A stretch of DNA of 64,000 bases from Batillaria attramentaria (GCA_018292915.2 JACVVK020000032.1:282501-346500), one strand, 5' to 3'. Shown: positions 23,823 through 36,562, counted from the first letter of the stretch. Notes: a model not told the origin generated them from the letters alone. Translations and numbers: made by a program.

Positions 23823-26800
23823 ACACCGGTGACGCGGCTATCCCAATTCTAACCGGCTTGCGGTGTTGAGCGCTGGCGTTGCTTGGCCGCACGCGACTTC
23901 TCTCAGAAAATCATCTGCGCTGTACACGTGAAAGCTTGTCTCGACCTGAGGTTGGCCTGTCTTGTCGCAGAAGGTCTCTGTTCAACTCGTAAGTGGTTTT
24001 TGTGGTGCTACTTGCGCGTACACTCACGTTGGAAACAATTTAGTCTCGTTTTCTGTAGAAAATTCACTTTCATTCGCGATAATATAAAATTACAGAAAGG
24101 AAAGTCAAGTTTATGAAAACGTCCTAGTTTTATAATATGTCTTGCAGCCATACCTAGAAAATTATTGCCATTTGTGGCTTACATCGCGCGCAGTTCGAGA
24201 AAGAAAATTGGTAGTGAACATTTTGTGGTTATGAACCGGCACTCGCCCCGGCTAAGAACCAGCCTCTATTTGGTTTGTGCGTGGCTAAGAACCGACCAGC
24301 TTCTCCTTTCTTTTCTCCTATGCGAATATTATGATTTAGGGGGTTTTAGGTGTCCCATTTCAGATGAAACTGTCAGGGAACATAGTGGATAATAACCCAC
24401 CAGTGTTATTTTCAAAAAAATATTTCCCTACCCTTCCAATTTCAACCCACTCCCACCTTCCTCCTTTTTTCCACAACCATATCTCCTCGCTTCACAATTA
24501 AGATAAAAGAAACAAAGACAACCATATTTACCGAACTACTTATTTTCTTTCCACAGAAATGACCACACCACAGACATCATCCTCATCTATCAATATCAAT
24601 TATCCATCTTCACTCTTCTCATCATCATCACCTGAAAATATTTCAACCTACACAACACCGGAATACACACCAGCTTACACCGCAACACACACCACAGCTC
24701 ACACTACAGACACAAACACAGAACACTCAACAAACACCATAACACACACCATGACACACACCACAGATACAAACACAGAACACGCAACACAAACCACGAC
24801 ACAATACACAAACACTTCAGAGGAATTGGAAATCATTAACAGAGAATTCGACAAACCCAGGACACATACACAAGAGACACTGACACAGCACTGCAACACT
24901 TCTACATTGCACACCAACTAAACCAGCTCATCACTGACATCCACTCACACAACACCACCACCAACAACTTACTTCCAGCGACACTCACATAATTATGCAC
25001 CACATCTCACACTACCAGGCGCAACACACTTCTTTATGCAAAACTTACTTACAGACCAACCTTAGAATCAAAAGTGCACTCATTCACCGCATAATGGACC
25101 TTCAATCATACCACACAATCAAGGCTACTCCATACTGAACACAACAACACTGCTTACAGACAACATAATGAACATAATTGACAGATTGAAACACATGATC
25201 ACACCGCGTACAGGAACAGACACAACATATGACAATACTTGACGCATGCACTAATAACACACCTCTACCACCACGCTTACGCATGCCCACACCTACACAT
25301 ACACCTGCATCCACACCTAAACCTGTGCACACACAAACCACATCTACATCTGCACCACCCCCATCCACACTTACACTACCCTCACACTCATCCACATCTG
25401 CCCCACTCTCAACCAAACCACCACCCTCATCCACACACACACCTGAACCACCCTCATCTGGACCCCTACCTGAAGCACCCTCATCAAGCAAACCTACACG
25501 TACATCAACATCTTCCACATCCGCATCTAAACCACCCTCATCTACATATACGCACACACCATTCACATCCACATCCACATCTGCACCCACATCATCCTCA
25601 TCACACCCCAAATTCACTGCACTAAAACCACGACACCCATACACAACATCCACATACGCCACACCAAACAGAACACACAGACCACTCTTACCTTCACCAC
25701 ACTGCAGAAAAAAACGTTACTTCCAAACCCAGCCACACACCCACACAGATGCCCACGCACACCACTTCTACAGACACCTAACAAACCAGCACACACTCAC
25801 ACTGATAAACACTAACCAACACACACGCGCACTGATACACACCACAAATCATACATTTGAAGCCATAACTCCAAATCATCTTTCATACTCATTTTCATTC
25901 TCATCTCCATCTTCACACGAAATAAAATATATAAAAAAATTCATCGCACCACTGTAAGTGTTCCTCCTCTCACTTTTGGATGGTTTGTTGGTTATAATAC
26001 TTTTATTATTCCTTTCCATTAATAAAAAAAAAAAATCTCTGGATGGGGTTACTGGGTAAAGTCGATGTCTTCTTTCCATAAACAAAACAAATTTTTATCC
26101 AAACCTAATAATTATATGAGTACATGTTTTCCAGTTTCCCTGGCATTCACATAAGAAACAGTCACCTAACTACATGGGATCATAGATTAAGACTTCCAGG
26201 TCTATTCACTGGCGCTAGTGATGTATAGCTCAGATAGTGCGGAATGACCTTGAAATTGTCTAACTAAATGCTGCGTTGGTATTTCCTGTTATCACCGTGT
26301 CAGTATGCAAACGTGTAACTGTTAAAAATACCGCAGACACCCTCGTTGTTCGCAACTTTTCTTCAGCCAGAAATGTGGAGTATTGGCCGGTTCATATCCA
26401 AGGAGGCAGCTGGTTCATAGCCAGCATCAAACCAGACGGTTGGCCGGTTCTTAGCCGAGGATTTCGCACTGCTCTGATATTTTTTTAAATTGCGAAAACA
26501 CTAAAGCATTCTACGTCACGAAATTTGGGATGCAAGTCACAAAGATATCACGGATACGTGTCTGTTTTGAAACTGCTGGAATTAACGTGGTATTTTTTGT
26601 CAGCTTCGTGTTAAACTGCAAAATAGCTCTCGAGTCTCATTGCAGTCGAACAAATATGACTCGTGTCCTTACATGAATAACATTTTCGATGTAAAATCAC
26701 TTTGGGTGGGAAGATGAAAGTCTTACTGATATTTGCATATAACAATATGATCAAATTCATTTCAGTTTTTAGCCTTCCTGGCAGCATTCTTGTACGTCAC

Positions 26801-26886
26801 CGCATGCGTCTCGCGCTTTTCCGGCCTAAAACAGTCACTGCGGCCGACAGCCGGTCGGATTCGCGGCATAGCCGCGTCACCGGTGT
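23823..26886. mobile_element. 3.06-kb TIR transposon with G-poor interior
   Basis: The terminal inverted repeat ACACCGGTGACGCGGCTAT is 19 bases and perfect. GCAGTTC flanks both sides (23816-23822 and 26887-26893), and the paralogue at 14230 has the empty site. A 5-bp CAGTT duplication with a longer TIR is an equally valid reading. Just inside are inverted arrays of a GGCTAAGAACCGGCC-like motif (24237-24300 and 26380-26460). No transposase signature was recognised, so the superfamily is unassigned; 5-7 bp duplications occur in several, including Dada. Confidence 0.8.
24559..25957 (+). other. Extremely G-poor tract with two Thr/Pro/Ser/His-rich open frames
   Basis: Frames 24559-24921 (120 residues, T/N/S-rich with a near repeat TTDTNTEH) and 25229-25957 (242 residues, P/T/S-rich) lie in A/C-rich, almost G-free sequence. 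The first follows a plausible acceptor (ttccacag). They may be a mucin-like product of the transposon, or stop-free by composition alone; TGA and TAG need G. The lack of any domain makes coding status doubtful. Confidence 0.3.
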
Positions 26887-27174
26887 GCAGTTCACTTCCC
26901 CCAAGCCGGACTGACGGCTTACCTGCCATTATCACAGGCTGGGCGTAGTCCAAATAGACTCGGTGTGTACGGTCCTATTCGGCTTCAAACTGAGTTTCGA
27001 AAACTTCTTGGGACTGTCGGCGTGAAAAAAGGGGGTCGTTCTTGAACCAGAAGACGACTTGGACTTACGCGTTACTACACCAAAGACTGGCCTCTGTTCA
27101 CCAGACTACCTCGTTTCACGCCGTGGGCAACACTTCCGAGCCATGCGGTCGGTACAGCCGGCAGTGTAGAAAAG

Positions 27175-27211
<37 letters not shown>

Positions 27212-27416
27212 ACAGCGTCTTCCATTTTGCTTTGCCTTTTCTGAGAGGCACCTCGTTTCCCTTCACTGCACTGCTACTTCAAGTGGGTCAAGGTCACGTC
27301 ATGAGAACCCAGCCGCGATACACTGACAATGCCCAGCTGATACACAATCGCCGCAATCAGTCGTCTTGCTGCGAGGTGACGCGAATGCGTGACGCGATAT
27401 TGGACAACGTAAACCT
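26887..27416 (+). other. Continuation of downstream DNA, then upstream region of copy 3
   Basis: 26887-26990 matches 14230-14330. From about 27200 it resembles 3430-3510 (shared CACTTCAAGTGGGTCAAGGT-like stretch), so it is the outer promoter-side DNA of copy 3, cut off from 36600 by transposons. (GT)n at 27176-27208. Confidence 0.5.
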
Positions 27417-27482
27417 GAGGTGCGTTCAGTTGAGGTAGATATCTAGGTCGACGTAGCGATCGCAAAAGGGAGAAAGCTAGCA

Positions 27483-28883
27483 TAAGACATAAGACATTTG
27501 TTAAATTTCCAAAAGAGGAACATTGTTTTGTGGTCTCTCATAAAAACATAAAACATGCCAAACACTCACTCATACGGCCATGCACACTCATTCCACCTAT
27601 TTACATGTTCGTACACTCGTACATAAAAATCTATCACAATGTTGCAGTACTATGAATAAATTACAACACTACACCCACATCATTTCACATCAGCAGCACA
27701 ACAGCAGAGGTGCACATAACTCTATCACAGTCAACGCCAGCTGACACCCAGCAAGAAACAACACGTCTAATTAGAATTTCAGAAATATCACATCAGCATA
27801 AACAAGCCTACCACACAACCCTACATCTGCTTATTCATTAGCCTAATAGACATTGGTACAAAGCTATTCATTGTTTTGAGTTTCTTGGCAGTAAAGGCTC
27901 TAAGCCGTCGGCCTGATGGTAATTTCTGATAATACTGAGATAAAATGTGGCCAGAATCATTCATAATACTAAAACCTTTTCTCACCATTCTTTTCTCATA
28001 CAACACACTCAGACTTGCTTGCCTTTCACCCACAACCTTGCTGCCTCTATTGACAATGCAGTTCAGCTTACTTTTGTTTTTTACAGTCAGAGTGCCAAAC
28101 CAGCACAGAAAAGAGAAAGTCAGAACAGATTCAATAAAACTGCGATAAAAGATCTGCAGAGTTTCAGAGCTAACTTGAAAAGAGCGTAGTCTGTACATAC
28201 AAAACAGTCGTTGGTTACATTTCTTAACAATAGCTGTAGTGTTTGACTCAAAATTCAATTTATCATCAATGATGGTTCCCAGGTATTTATATTCACTCAC
28301 ACGCTCCACAGTCTCGCTTCCAATCACCAAGTCATTCACACTCACATCCTCCCTTCCAGAGCAAATCACCATTTCTTTTGTTTTCTTCACATTCAGTTCC
28401 AGATAATTATTCCTGCACCAGATACATAGTTCAGGCACCTGCTGTTCAAAGTGAGTGTCTGACTGTGAAAAGTCTGTCAGTGCTGAATCATCTGAATATT
28501 TGTATAGTTTACTAAGAGGGCTACTGCTCCGGAAATCATCCGTATAGATTGTGAAAAGAACCGGCGAGAGGACCGTTCCCTGAGGGGCCCCGGTGTGTGT
28601 AGTTTTGGAACTAGAAGTAGAATTTTGGAATTTCACAAGCTGTGTTCTGTTAACCAGAAAATCGATAAGCTAGAGAAGAAGATTTGGTCTAACCTGCATG
28701 TCAACCAGTTTTTTTGCCATCAGGAATGGCTGTATTGTATTAAAGGCCGATGAAAAATCAATGTATAATATTCTCACATGAGATCTGGGTTGCTCTAGGT
28801 GAGTGTATGTGTCATGTAAAAGTGTCATGGTGGCATCTTCAACCCCTCTATTTCTCTTGTATGCAAACTGAAGAGAAATAGTA
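27483..28883 (-). mobile_element. 5'-truncated CR1/Rex-like LINE, reverse transcriptase fragment
   Basis: On the - strand it encodes part of an RT: VRILYIDFSSAFNTI (catalytic block A), GAPQGTVLSPVLF (block B), KYSDDSAL in the place of the usual YADD box, LELNVKKTKE and YKYLGTIID, then a C-terminal region ending SIRLMNK. One in-frame TAG at 28670-28672 separates the two halves, where LINEs usually have Trp before the LxxR motif. It begins within the RT and ends in ATGTCTT-type repeats (CATAAGACATAAGAC on +). The upstream RT part and endonuclease are missing, so it is dead. The TIR element on either side is restored by its removal. Confidence 0.85.
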
Positions 28884-28921
28884 GTCAACTGAACGGCGCT
28901 AGCGGTGCGAGCATTTTCAAA

Positions 28922-29083
28922 ATGGCGGAAAGCGTGAGCGTTGGCGTTGTGAAGGAACTTCTTAAACAAGAACTTTGCTATAATGCTGTTGATGGGGCGA
29001 TCGTAAGCATGATGCAAGCCAAAGACAAGTTGTTTTGCATATTGAGTGAAGAGAAGCAGGCCAAAGACAAAAACCCAGACTGA
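28922..29083 (+). CDS. Small conserved ORF of TIR element A, 53 aa
   Basis: Starts MAESVSVGVVKELLKQ and ends KDKNPD. The same frame stays open in elements B (29525-29689, 54 aa) and C (30302-30475, 57 aa), with conservative exchanges (D/E, I/M, K/R) and one 3-base insertion in B. It may be a captured host first exon or an element-encoded peptide. No family was recognised; the sequence looks helical. Confidence 0.4.
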   Translation: MAESVSVGVVKELLKQELCYNAVDGAIVSMMQAKDKLFCILSEEKQAKDKNPD

Positions 29084-29420
29084 CGTGCATATGAAATACT
29101 TCGTCAGTCAGTTTAGCAACAACCAGCGCTGAGCGTGAACGCAGAACGCGAACAAAGGAAACGCTGGCTTAGAAATGATTTATGAACGTCCTTAATAGGA
29201 TTCAGCAAATTAAACTGGATAATAAGTTGGTACAGATCAAGCCTGATACACAACGGTCATATCATTTATGATGCGGTCCCCATCGATCTTTAAAAATCAA
29301 ACAGTTGAAAAAAATTGAAGCCACACACACGAACGGACGCCATCTTGAAATGAGAAGCCAGCCGAAGCTACATGTAGCACCTCTGCGGGGTTCTACTTTT
29401 CCTACGCTAGAGGCTAGCCT

Positions 29421-30164
29421 GAGGCGCGTTCAGTTGAGCTAGATATCTAGGTCGACGTAGCGATCGCAAAAGGGAGAAAGCTAGCAGTCAACTGAACGGC
29501 GCTAGCGGTGCGAGCATTTTCAAAATGGCGGAAAGCGTGAGCGTTGGCGTTGTGAAGGAACTTCTTAAACAAGAACTTTGCTATAATGCTGTTGAGGGGG
29601 CGATCGTAAGCATGATGCAAGTCACAGACAAGTTGTTTTGCATGTTGATCAGTGAAGAGAAGCAGGCCAAAGACAGAAACCTAGACTGACGCGCATATGA
29701 AAGACTTCGTCAGTTAAGCAACAACCAACGCTGAGCGTGAACGCTGAACGCGAACAAAGGAAACGCTGGCTTAGAAATGATTTATGAACGTCCCTAACAC
29801 GATTCAGCAAATTAAACTGGATAATAAGTTGGTACAGATCAAGCCTGATACACAACGGTCATTTCATTTATGATGCGGTCCCCATCGATCTTTAAAAATC
29901 AAAGAGTTGAAAAAAATTGAAGCCACACACACGAACGGACGCCATCTTGAAATGAGAAGCTAGCCGAAGGTAGCACCTCTGCGGGGTTCTACTTTTCCTA
30001 CGCTAGGGGCTAACCACGCTACGCGCAACTGAACGCAAGCGCTAGCTTTCCTCGCTTTCCTACGTAGCCGCTAAGCCAACTGAACGCGCCTCTGGCTACG
30101 CTCAACTGAACGACCGCGCTAGCTTTCCTCGCTTTCCTACGTAGCCGCTAACTGAACGCGCCTC
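29421..30164. mobile_element. TIR element B with small ORF
   Basis: Left terminus GAGGCGCGTTCAGTTGAG, right terminus AACTGAACGCGCCTC at 30092, and a second copy of the right end at 30164 produced by a short internal duplication. It is about 670-740 bp and otherwise close to elements A and C. Confidence 0.75.
29525..29689 (+). CDS. Small conserved ORF of TIR element B, 54 aa
   Basis: Same start as in A and C (MAESVSVGVVKELL). It has one extra codon (ATC) before SEEKQ and ends RNLD. Confidence 0.4.
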   Translation: MAESVSVGVVKELLKQELCYNAVEGAIVSMMQVTDKLFCMLISEEKQAKDRNLD

Positions 30165-30301
30165 TGACGTGCGCAGGCGCCTAGCCGCAACGATCCTGAG
30201 GTGCGTTCAGTTGAGGTAGATATCTAGGTCGACGTAGCGATCGCAAAAGGAAGAAAGCTAGCAGTCAACTGAACGGCGCTAGCGGTGCGAGCATTTTCAA
30301 A

Positions 30302-30475
30302 ATGGCGGAAAGCGTGAGCGTTGGCGTTGTGAAGGAACTTCTTAAACAAGAACTTTGCTATAATGCTGTTGAGGGGGCGATCGTAAGCATGATGCAAGCC
30401 ACAGACAAGTTGTTTTGCATGTTGAGTGAAGAGAAGCAGACCAAAGACAGAAACCCAGCCGTGACGCGCATATGA
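30302..30475 (+). CDS. Small conserved ORF of TIR element C, 57 aa
   Basis: Longest of the three versions, ending NPAVTRI. It shares the first ~45 residues with A and B, after which the stop position differs. Confidence 0.4.
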   Translation: MAESVSVGVVKELLKQELCYNAVEGAIVSMMQATDKLFCMLSEEKQTKDRNPAVTRI

Positions 30476-31118
30476 AAGACTTCGTCAGTTTAGCAACAAC
30501 CAGCGCTGAGCGTGAACGCAGAACGCGAACAAAGGAAACGCTGGCTTAGAAATGATTTATGAACGTCCCAAATAGGATTCAGCAAATTAAACTGGATAAT
30601 AAGTTGGTACAGATCAAGCCTGATACACAACGGTCATATCATTTATGATGCGGTCCCCATCGATCTTTAAAAATCAAACAGTTGAAAAAACTGAAGCCAC
30701 ACACACGAACGGACGCCATCTTGAAATGAGAAGCTAGCCGAAGCTAGCACCTCTGCGGGGTCCTACTTTTCCTACGCTAGGGGCTAGCCACGCTACGCGC
30801 AACTGAACGCAAGCGCTAGCTTTCCTCGCTTTGCTACGTAGCCGCTAAGGCCCGATGCACACGAGCGTCGGCGTCATGATGCCGCGCGGCGGATCTGACT
30901 CCCGGCGGCAGTTTTAAGGCGCCGCCACGTGTGCATGACATCGGCGCCTGGCGTCAGGCAACGGCATCAATGATGCCAGGCGGCGGAATCCTTTGACGCC
31001 GCGTATAGAACATGTCCTATTTCTGATGCCGACGCCGCGCTGCAAAGTTGGTTTCAGCCAATCAGAAAGCAGTATAGTTTCGAGGAAGGGATGCAACTCT
31101 ACTCTCCAGCGGTTCAAA

Positions 31119-34100
31119 ATGGCGGAGCTGAATGATGAGGAGACCATGAAACTGATAGAACTTTACAGAGGCCAAGAAAACCTCTTCAACCATACGCTGG
31201 CAGTGTACAGTGACCGAGATGCGACGAGGGAGTCGCTGCTTTACATTGCCAGCGCGATGGGCAAAGGCTGGGACAGTAAGTGGTGTTTTCTTCTTTTAAA
31301 CAATGGCTCAGCCCTTCGTTTTGGTTTGGCTTTGGCGCCGCTTCGGTGGCCCTGAATTTGTTCAGTCCTAGCTGTGTCCCCTATATACATGTATGCAGGG
31401 ATTATGAAAAGACTCGTCCGACAGCCCACAGACTAGAGAAAATACCGTCGGACTAGTTAAATTTTTTTACCACTGGCCCACCGGACCAGTTGAGATTACG
31501 AGGCAAAGCTTGCTCTATTTTCACAGAGCTGAATGCACAAGGTACTGTCGGGGAGCCTCTGTCTCTCCCTCTCAGTTTCTGTTGTGACGCTGGGGTGAGA
31601 GTAACTATTTTTAGCGCGAGCTTGGGCTAGTGGAAATGGTTTCGGGCTAGTTGGTTTTAAATCTTGCTAGCCCGAAGGACTAGCAAGATTTTTCAGCTTT
31701 TATAACCCCTGCGTATGTATGTATGTATGTCAGTAATTTTCCCTTTCTGTGCTGTAGCGGTCAACTCAAATCGCCAAGACCAGAGTTAACTGCTCGAAGG
31801 AATTGAAATAAAAAAGAATGCAAAGAATTGAAAGATTTTACACGTGATGAACGAATGAATTTTGTAATGTTCTCTCTGCGTTATGAGTCTGTGATTATGA
31901 TTGTTATGCACATAAAACAAAAACCGTATCAGTCTGTGGTAATGTTTGGGTGTTGGTGGTATTTGCAATTCTGATGTTATTTCATTTTCAGCGTGCATGA
32001 CAAAAGCCAGACTGAAATGGCTACGAAACGGATACACCAGGAACTTGGGAATGATCCAGGCAAGCAAAAAGAGTGGAGCCGGACGAGATGATATTGTGAA
32101 AGTAAAATGGAAATGGTTCTCTCTTCTGGATTTCCTGAGGCCCTACTGTAAAGTAACAGCTAAGGGAGTGTCAAACCTGGTAAGCATTTTTGTTGTTGTT
32201 GTTGTTTTGTTTTCCTTTCAGAGTGTCTGCTTTTAACAAATCTAATTCATGGTTGCCATACATGTGCATTTCTTTTTGAAGCCCACGTTTTGATTTGTTT
32301 GTGATACCTACCAGCACAGAACACGTGATGCATGATATGTCTTACTCATACAGTCATAGACAATTGGATACATCAGAGATAAGACATAAGAAGAAGACAT
32401 AAGACATTTAATGATTTATTGAATTTCCAAATATGTAACATTGCTTTGTGGTCTTCATACCAAACACTAACTCATATGGCCATACACACCCACTCCACCC
32501 ATCTACATGCTCGCACACTCACAACTAAAAAGAGTGACCTGCCATCTATCACATTAGATACAGACATAGAGAGATAGGAAGCTGGCTCTTGCAGCTGCTA
32601 CAGTGTGCTACACAAGGAAACGGGTCGCTGTTTATATTTCAAACAACAGCTTTACAACTCAGGGTATCCAAGAATGGGAAATAAGTATTTTAGTGACAAA
32701 CAACATAGTGAAGTAGGAACTGGACTTAAGTTTATGTAAAATTACAAAATTCAGGATTCTGCAGTTCCCAGAAAGTTACAGCTTCTTGTACTAACTTACT
32801 CTGACCTGATGATAAACCAATGATACCCTAAAACGTTTTCAAATAGCATACACGAGGGAGTAGTATCAGTGATATAGTCAGCAAGGTGTTAAATGAGGAG
32901 TTTAAGTTGTAACTGCCACAGCAGAGCACATTTCCGCAAGTGTCCACACACACACACACACACACACGCGCGCGCGCGCCCGGCCACGTTTCTTTCCATG
33001 CTGTTTCACTGTCAAAACACAAAAAACATCCAGCATAGCCATAATCATACTGATTACAAAAGTGGCATTTTACTGTAGGTTCCGTCCAAAGGCCGAGCGT
33101 TCTTGCCATGGAACCTGTCCCTCAGCATTCACAAATTCCTTAATCTCATCCCGAACCCACCGGGCATCAGAAGCGTTTCTGTTGCCTGCCTGGTTATTCA
33201 GATCACGAAAACAGTTGTGTTTGTTTTTCCGCCAATCCCCATCCACTCTCTCATGGGTGACGGGATGCTCCCTGTCTGTGAAAGATGATGGGGAGAACTG
33301 AGGGTCCTTCTTCATTGTCAAGAAATTGTGTAGTGCCAAACATGCAAGTGTGATGGTTGTGGCACTTTCCGGTGTCAAGCGCATGGCACTTTGGAACACG
33401 CCAAATCTGGCGGCCAGAATCCCAAAAACGTTCTCCGACAGCCTGCGGGCCCTAGAGAGGCGATAGTCAAAAATACGCTGTTTTCTCCTCTCTATTTCCA
33501 CCGGGTCGTCGTGCCTTCCACTGGAGGCGACAGTGCTGCGGAAGGGAAATGGTTTCATCAAATAGGGTTTCAGCCCGAATGCGTCGTCGCCAACAATGAA
33601 ATGAGGCACGGGGTGATCCCTGCCTGGAAGGGGTTTCGGTCCTGGGATGCCCAGTGTATTGTTTTCCAACCCTTGGTGGAGTGAGGAATCACGAAAAACT
33701 CCGGCATCCCCAGCCCGGCCATTGCAGCCAACACTAAACCAAATAATCCTGTAGTTGGCATCCACCAATGCCAGGAGAATGATGCTGTGATAGTTCGCGT
33801 AGTTAAAGTAATCAGACCCTCTCCCAGGTGACACTATTTCGATGTGTTTGCCATCGATGGCACCGATGCAGTTGGCAAACTGCCACCTTGATTCAAAATC
33901 TGAGCTGATTTGATTCCATTCATCAGGTGTACTGGGAACCTGAAACAGTGAAAAAAAAGCAAATTATGAATAATTTAATGAAATTAACATTTAAAAACAA
34001 TTTTTGGGGTTCCAATTCTTTCTCTTCATCATAATATTAATATATAACTTTTTATTATAAGAAATATATTCCTTTGTCATATATATATGTTTCAGCCAGA

Positions 34101-34716
34101 CAGCCAGGACTCACTGACTCAACCAAGCCAGACAATAGAAGCTGAGGATCAAGCAAGTGATCACATTGAAAATAGCCAGTCTGTGGATCCAGAGGACGAT
34201 TATTCTGGTCCATCAACATGTGACAGACAAATCCAGAGGCTGATTAAAAAAAATACACCCTCCAGCCAGCCACTGCATGGGCACCTGAGCCCACTTACAG
34301 TGGTGACCTCTGGACCAGAGGTTATAGAACAGTATTCACAGCCATCAGGAACTTCAACATCAAGCAGCACCCCCCCTTCTTCAGGAAGTCGGCCACCATC
34401 ACCAGAAAATGGTGGTCTTGCACCACCACCAGACTTTGCCAGGCTGGAGCGAAAAAGAAAACTTTCACAATCTGCAGGTTCCGGACAAGCGATGGCACTG
34501 CTGCAGGATGTGGCCGTACAAATAAAAGAAAATGCGAAAAGACGCCGTCAACAAGCTGCTGCTGCCACTGCACCTCGCAGCAACAACGAAAAATTTTGCT
34601 TGTTTTTGGCAGCCCAAATGGACAACATGACCAAACACAATCAGATCAAAATGAGAAAGAAAATCAACGATCTCCTCTATGAAATAGACATGGACGAACT
34701 TGATACATCTGAGTAA
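31119..34716 (+). CDS. MADF/BESS-like DNA-binding protein of the Harbinger element
   Basis: Predicted exons 31119-31275, 31992-32179 and 34096-34716 give 321 residues with intact frame and GT/AG borders. An N-terminal MADF-like (Myb/SANT-related) domain spans residues 1-115: LIELYRGQENLFN, then KARLKWLRNGYTR and WKWFSLLDFLRPY. A Ser/Pro/Gln-rich linker follows, then a C-terminal helical segment (FCLFLAAQMDNMTKHNQI) resembling the BESS motif. In PIF/Harbinger elements this protein brings the transposase to the ends and into the nucleus. Exon 3 overlaps no - strand exon, though the transposase gene is interleaved. Confidence 0.75.
32379..32530 (-). repeat. 3' end fragment of the same LINE family as 27483-28883
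   Basis: Matches the LINE 3' untranslated end: ATAAGACATAAGA tail, CATTGCTTTGTGGTCTTCAT and ACATGCTCGCACACTC. It sits in the intron between exons 2 and 3 of the MADF gene, so the LINE inserted after or within the transposon. Confidence 0.7.
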
Positions 34717-35254
34717 GATGAAGGAATGGCAACTTAAAACATGTTTTGTGATATTAAAACAATGATCTCGTTTGTCAAAGAACTTGAAGTTGAAACACAT
34801 GAGTAACATGAACAATGTGGTAAAGGAATGGCAACTTCAGGCAATACAGAACATGATATCGTCTGTTTCAGTATGTGTAAAGTAGCACAACTTATCCAAT
34901 ATTTTGTATTATGATAAAGTGAAAGATCAATAGCTGTTTGTCTCACATCTTTCAGGCATTGCCTCATAACCTAACGGGATGAGATTTTGTTCACACCAAA
35001 ATGATACCATACAATACATGTTCTTGTAATAAGCCCAGGTCGGTCTGTGGCATTGTAAGTGTCAGTAAGAGACTGCCATGTGTAACTTTAAGTGTTGTTC
35101 TGTCACACTGACACCTGCAATAAATAAAGAGTACCAACCTTCAAGTATTCATCCTTCAATGCTGTGAATATGGCAGCGCACGTTTCCAGGACAATGTTGC
35201 GTATTGTGTTGGGGGCCACCCGGAATGGGTATGACAGGCTTACAAATGAATCGC
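33070..35254 (-). CDS. HARBI1-like DDE transposase, lacking its 5' exon
   Basis: Two exons on -: 35139-35254 (DSFVSLSYPFRVAPNTIRN...) and 33070-33939 (289 residues plus stop). The catalytic triad is visible: D in GAIDGKHIEI, D in IVGDDAFGLKP, E in RLSENVFGILAARF. The helical tail (ALHNFLTMKK) is typical. Family members begin with about 100 residues before the DSF segment. No such exon is found between 35254 and 36564, so this copy is truncated at the N-terminus although the nuclease core is intact. Confidence 0.8.
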
Positions 35255-35699
35255 CTGCAAACATACAGAAGATGAAAGGTTAACAGAACAAACAACAAAC
35301 TAACAAAAAAGTAACGACTGACATACATACACATGTACAAGTACGACATGAAAAGTACACACACAGGAGACAGTAGCTGTATCCACTTCTCTATTTCAGT
35401 GTATGCATATAAATACTGATACATATTCAGAATGCAGCCACACATAACCACATACATACACAGACATCCTGTCAGTCAACAGGCAGTAAACACTAAAGGT
35501 AAACATAAGTTCCTGAGGGTTTCTGTCACTCAATTTGGAGAGGTAGAGGAAGGGGGGTTGACAGGAACAGTTTACTTCAAATTCAAGATGTCTTCTGCTT
35601 TCCAGAGACAATTTTGTATGCATACAAACACACCACCCTTTGCTTAACCAAACAACACTAAATCAATGTGCACAAGACGCATATCCAGCACTACTGTAC

Positions 35700-36562
35700 T
35701 ACACCTAATTAAGCCCCCCCCCCCCCCAATTTTTTTTTTCTGGTAACCCGACCAACCCTACTTTTTTTCCCCCGACCCCAAAAATTTTTTTTGGGCTGCT
35801 GGGAAAAAAAAAAAAATACAAGCACAACCAGTTTCGGTTTTCATGTGCCTGTCGTCAGGGAAGTCGTACGCCATCGCGGACCCAAGATTATGGTTATATG
35901 ATTATATAGAACGAAATATGGTAAGACAGTGTGTTGTAATATTAAATACAGTTTCACAGAGCATCATTTTTTATTAATACCCTGTTTCTTTGTACTTGGA
36001 TATGTGGGGGGGGGGGGGGGGGTTGAACATCCTTTTCCACCACATAGGGTGATATCAAAGACAGGGCAACGATGAAAAGGCCAGCACAAATATTTGGCCC
36101 CTGCCGGGATCGAACTCACAACCCGAGCATTAGAAGTCCAACGCTCTACCATTCGACCACCCCGGCTGGATATGGGGGGGGGGGGGGGGGGTTGGGGGGT
36201 CGGTTTCTGTTAAAAAAAAGAAAAACAAACAAACCCTACCTACCTACCCTATTTTAAACATTTTTTTTGTTTTTTTTGCCTAATGGGGGAGGGTGGGTGC
36301 TTGGTGGTTCAATGTCCTTTTCCATCAAACAGAGGTCAAATCAAGCTGTGGTAGTACATGCACTCATAACACACACAAATGACATGGTCACAGTACAGTG
36401 TGACATGACAAGTGCACACACAACAGACTGTAACTGTATCTTTGGCTGCTGGAAAAAAAATAAAAAAAATACAAGCACAACCAGTTTCGGTTTTCATGCG
36501 CCTGTCGTCAGGGAAGTCGTACGCCATCGCGGACCCAAGATTAGAACGAAATATGGTAAGAC
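35700..36562. repeat. Rearranged right third of the Harbinger element
   Basis: A ~95-bp segment beginning ACAAGCACAACCAGTTTCGG occurs at 35820-35930 and again at 36470-36562. Between them lie G/C runs, the SINE at 36005-36168 and a second SINE fragment (36283-36335). Confidence 0.7.
36005..36168 (-). repeat. tRNA-derived SINE, family 1 (minus strand)
   Basis: The body and tRNA-like head (GGTAGAGCGTTGGACTTCTA on -) are well preserved. The 3' end runs into a long C tract (G on +). Confidence 0.85.

Larger units (their letters stand above)
27417..29415. mobile_element. TIR element A with small ORF, split by a LINE and missing its right end
   Basis: Left terminus GAGGTGCGTTCAGTTGAGG. The unit is interrupted at 27483-28883 by a LINE fragment, and its right end is lost where it abuts element B. 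Compare elements B (29421-30164) and C (30198-36582). Right ends in B and C read AACTGAACGCGCCTC, the inverted repeat of the left end. Confidence 0.75.

Noticed and set aside
27947..28189. Plus-strand frames over the LINE
   Set aside because: Opposite strand carries clear RT motifs in order; these are shadows.
33391..33684. Plus-strand frame over the transposase
   Set aside because: Shadow of the HARBI1-like coding strand, which has the catalytic residues.
36072..36257. tRNA gene candidates in SINE heads
   Set aside because: A and B box-like motifs are present, but the cloverleaf is degenerate and followed by the SINE body in every copy.
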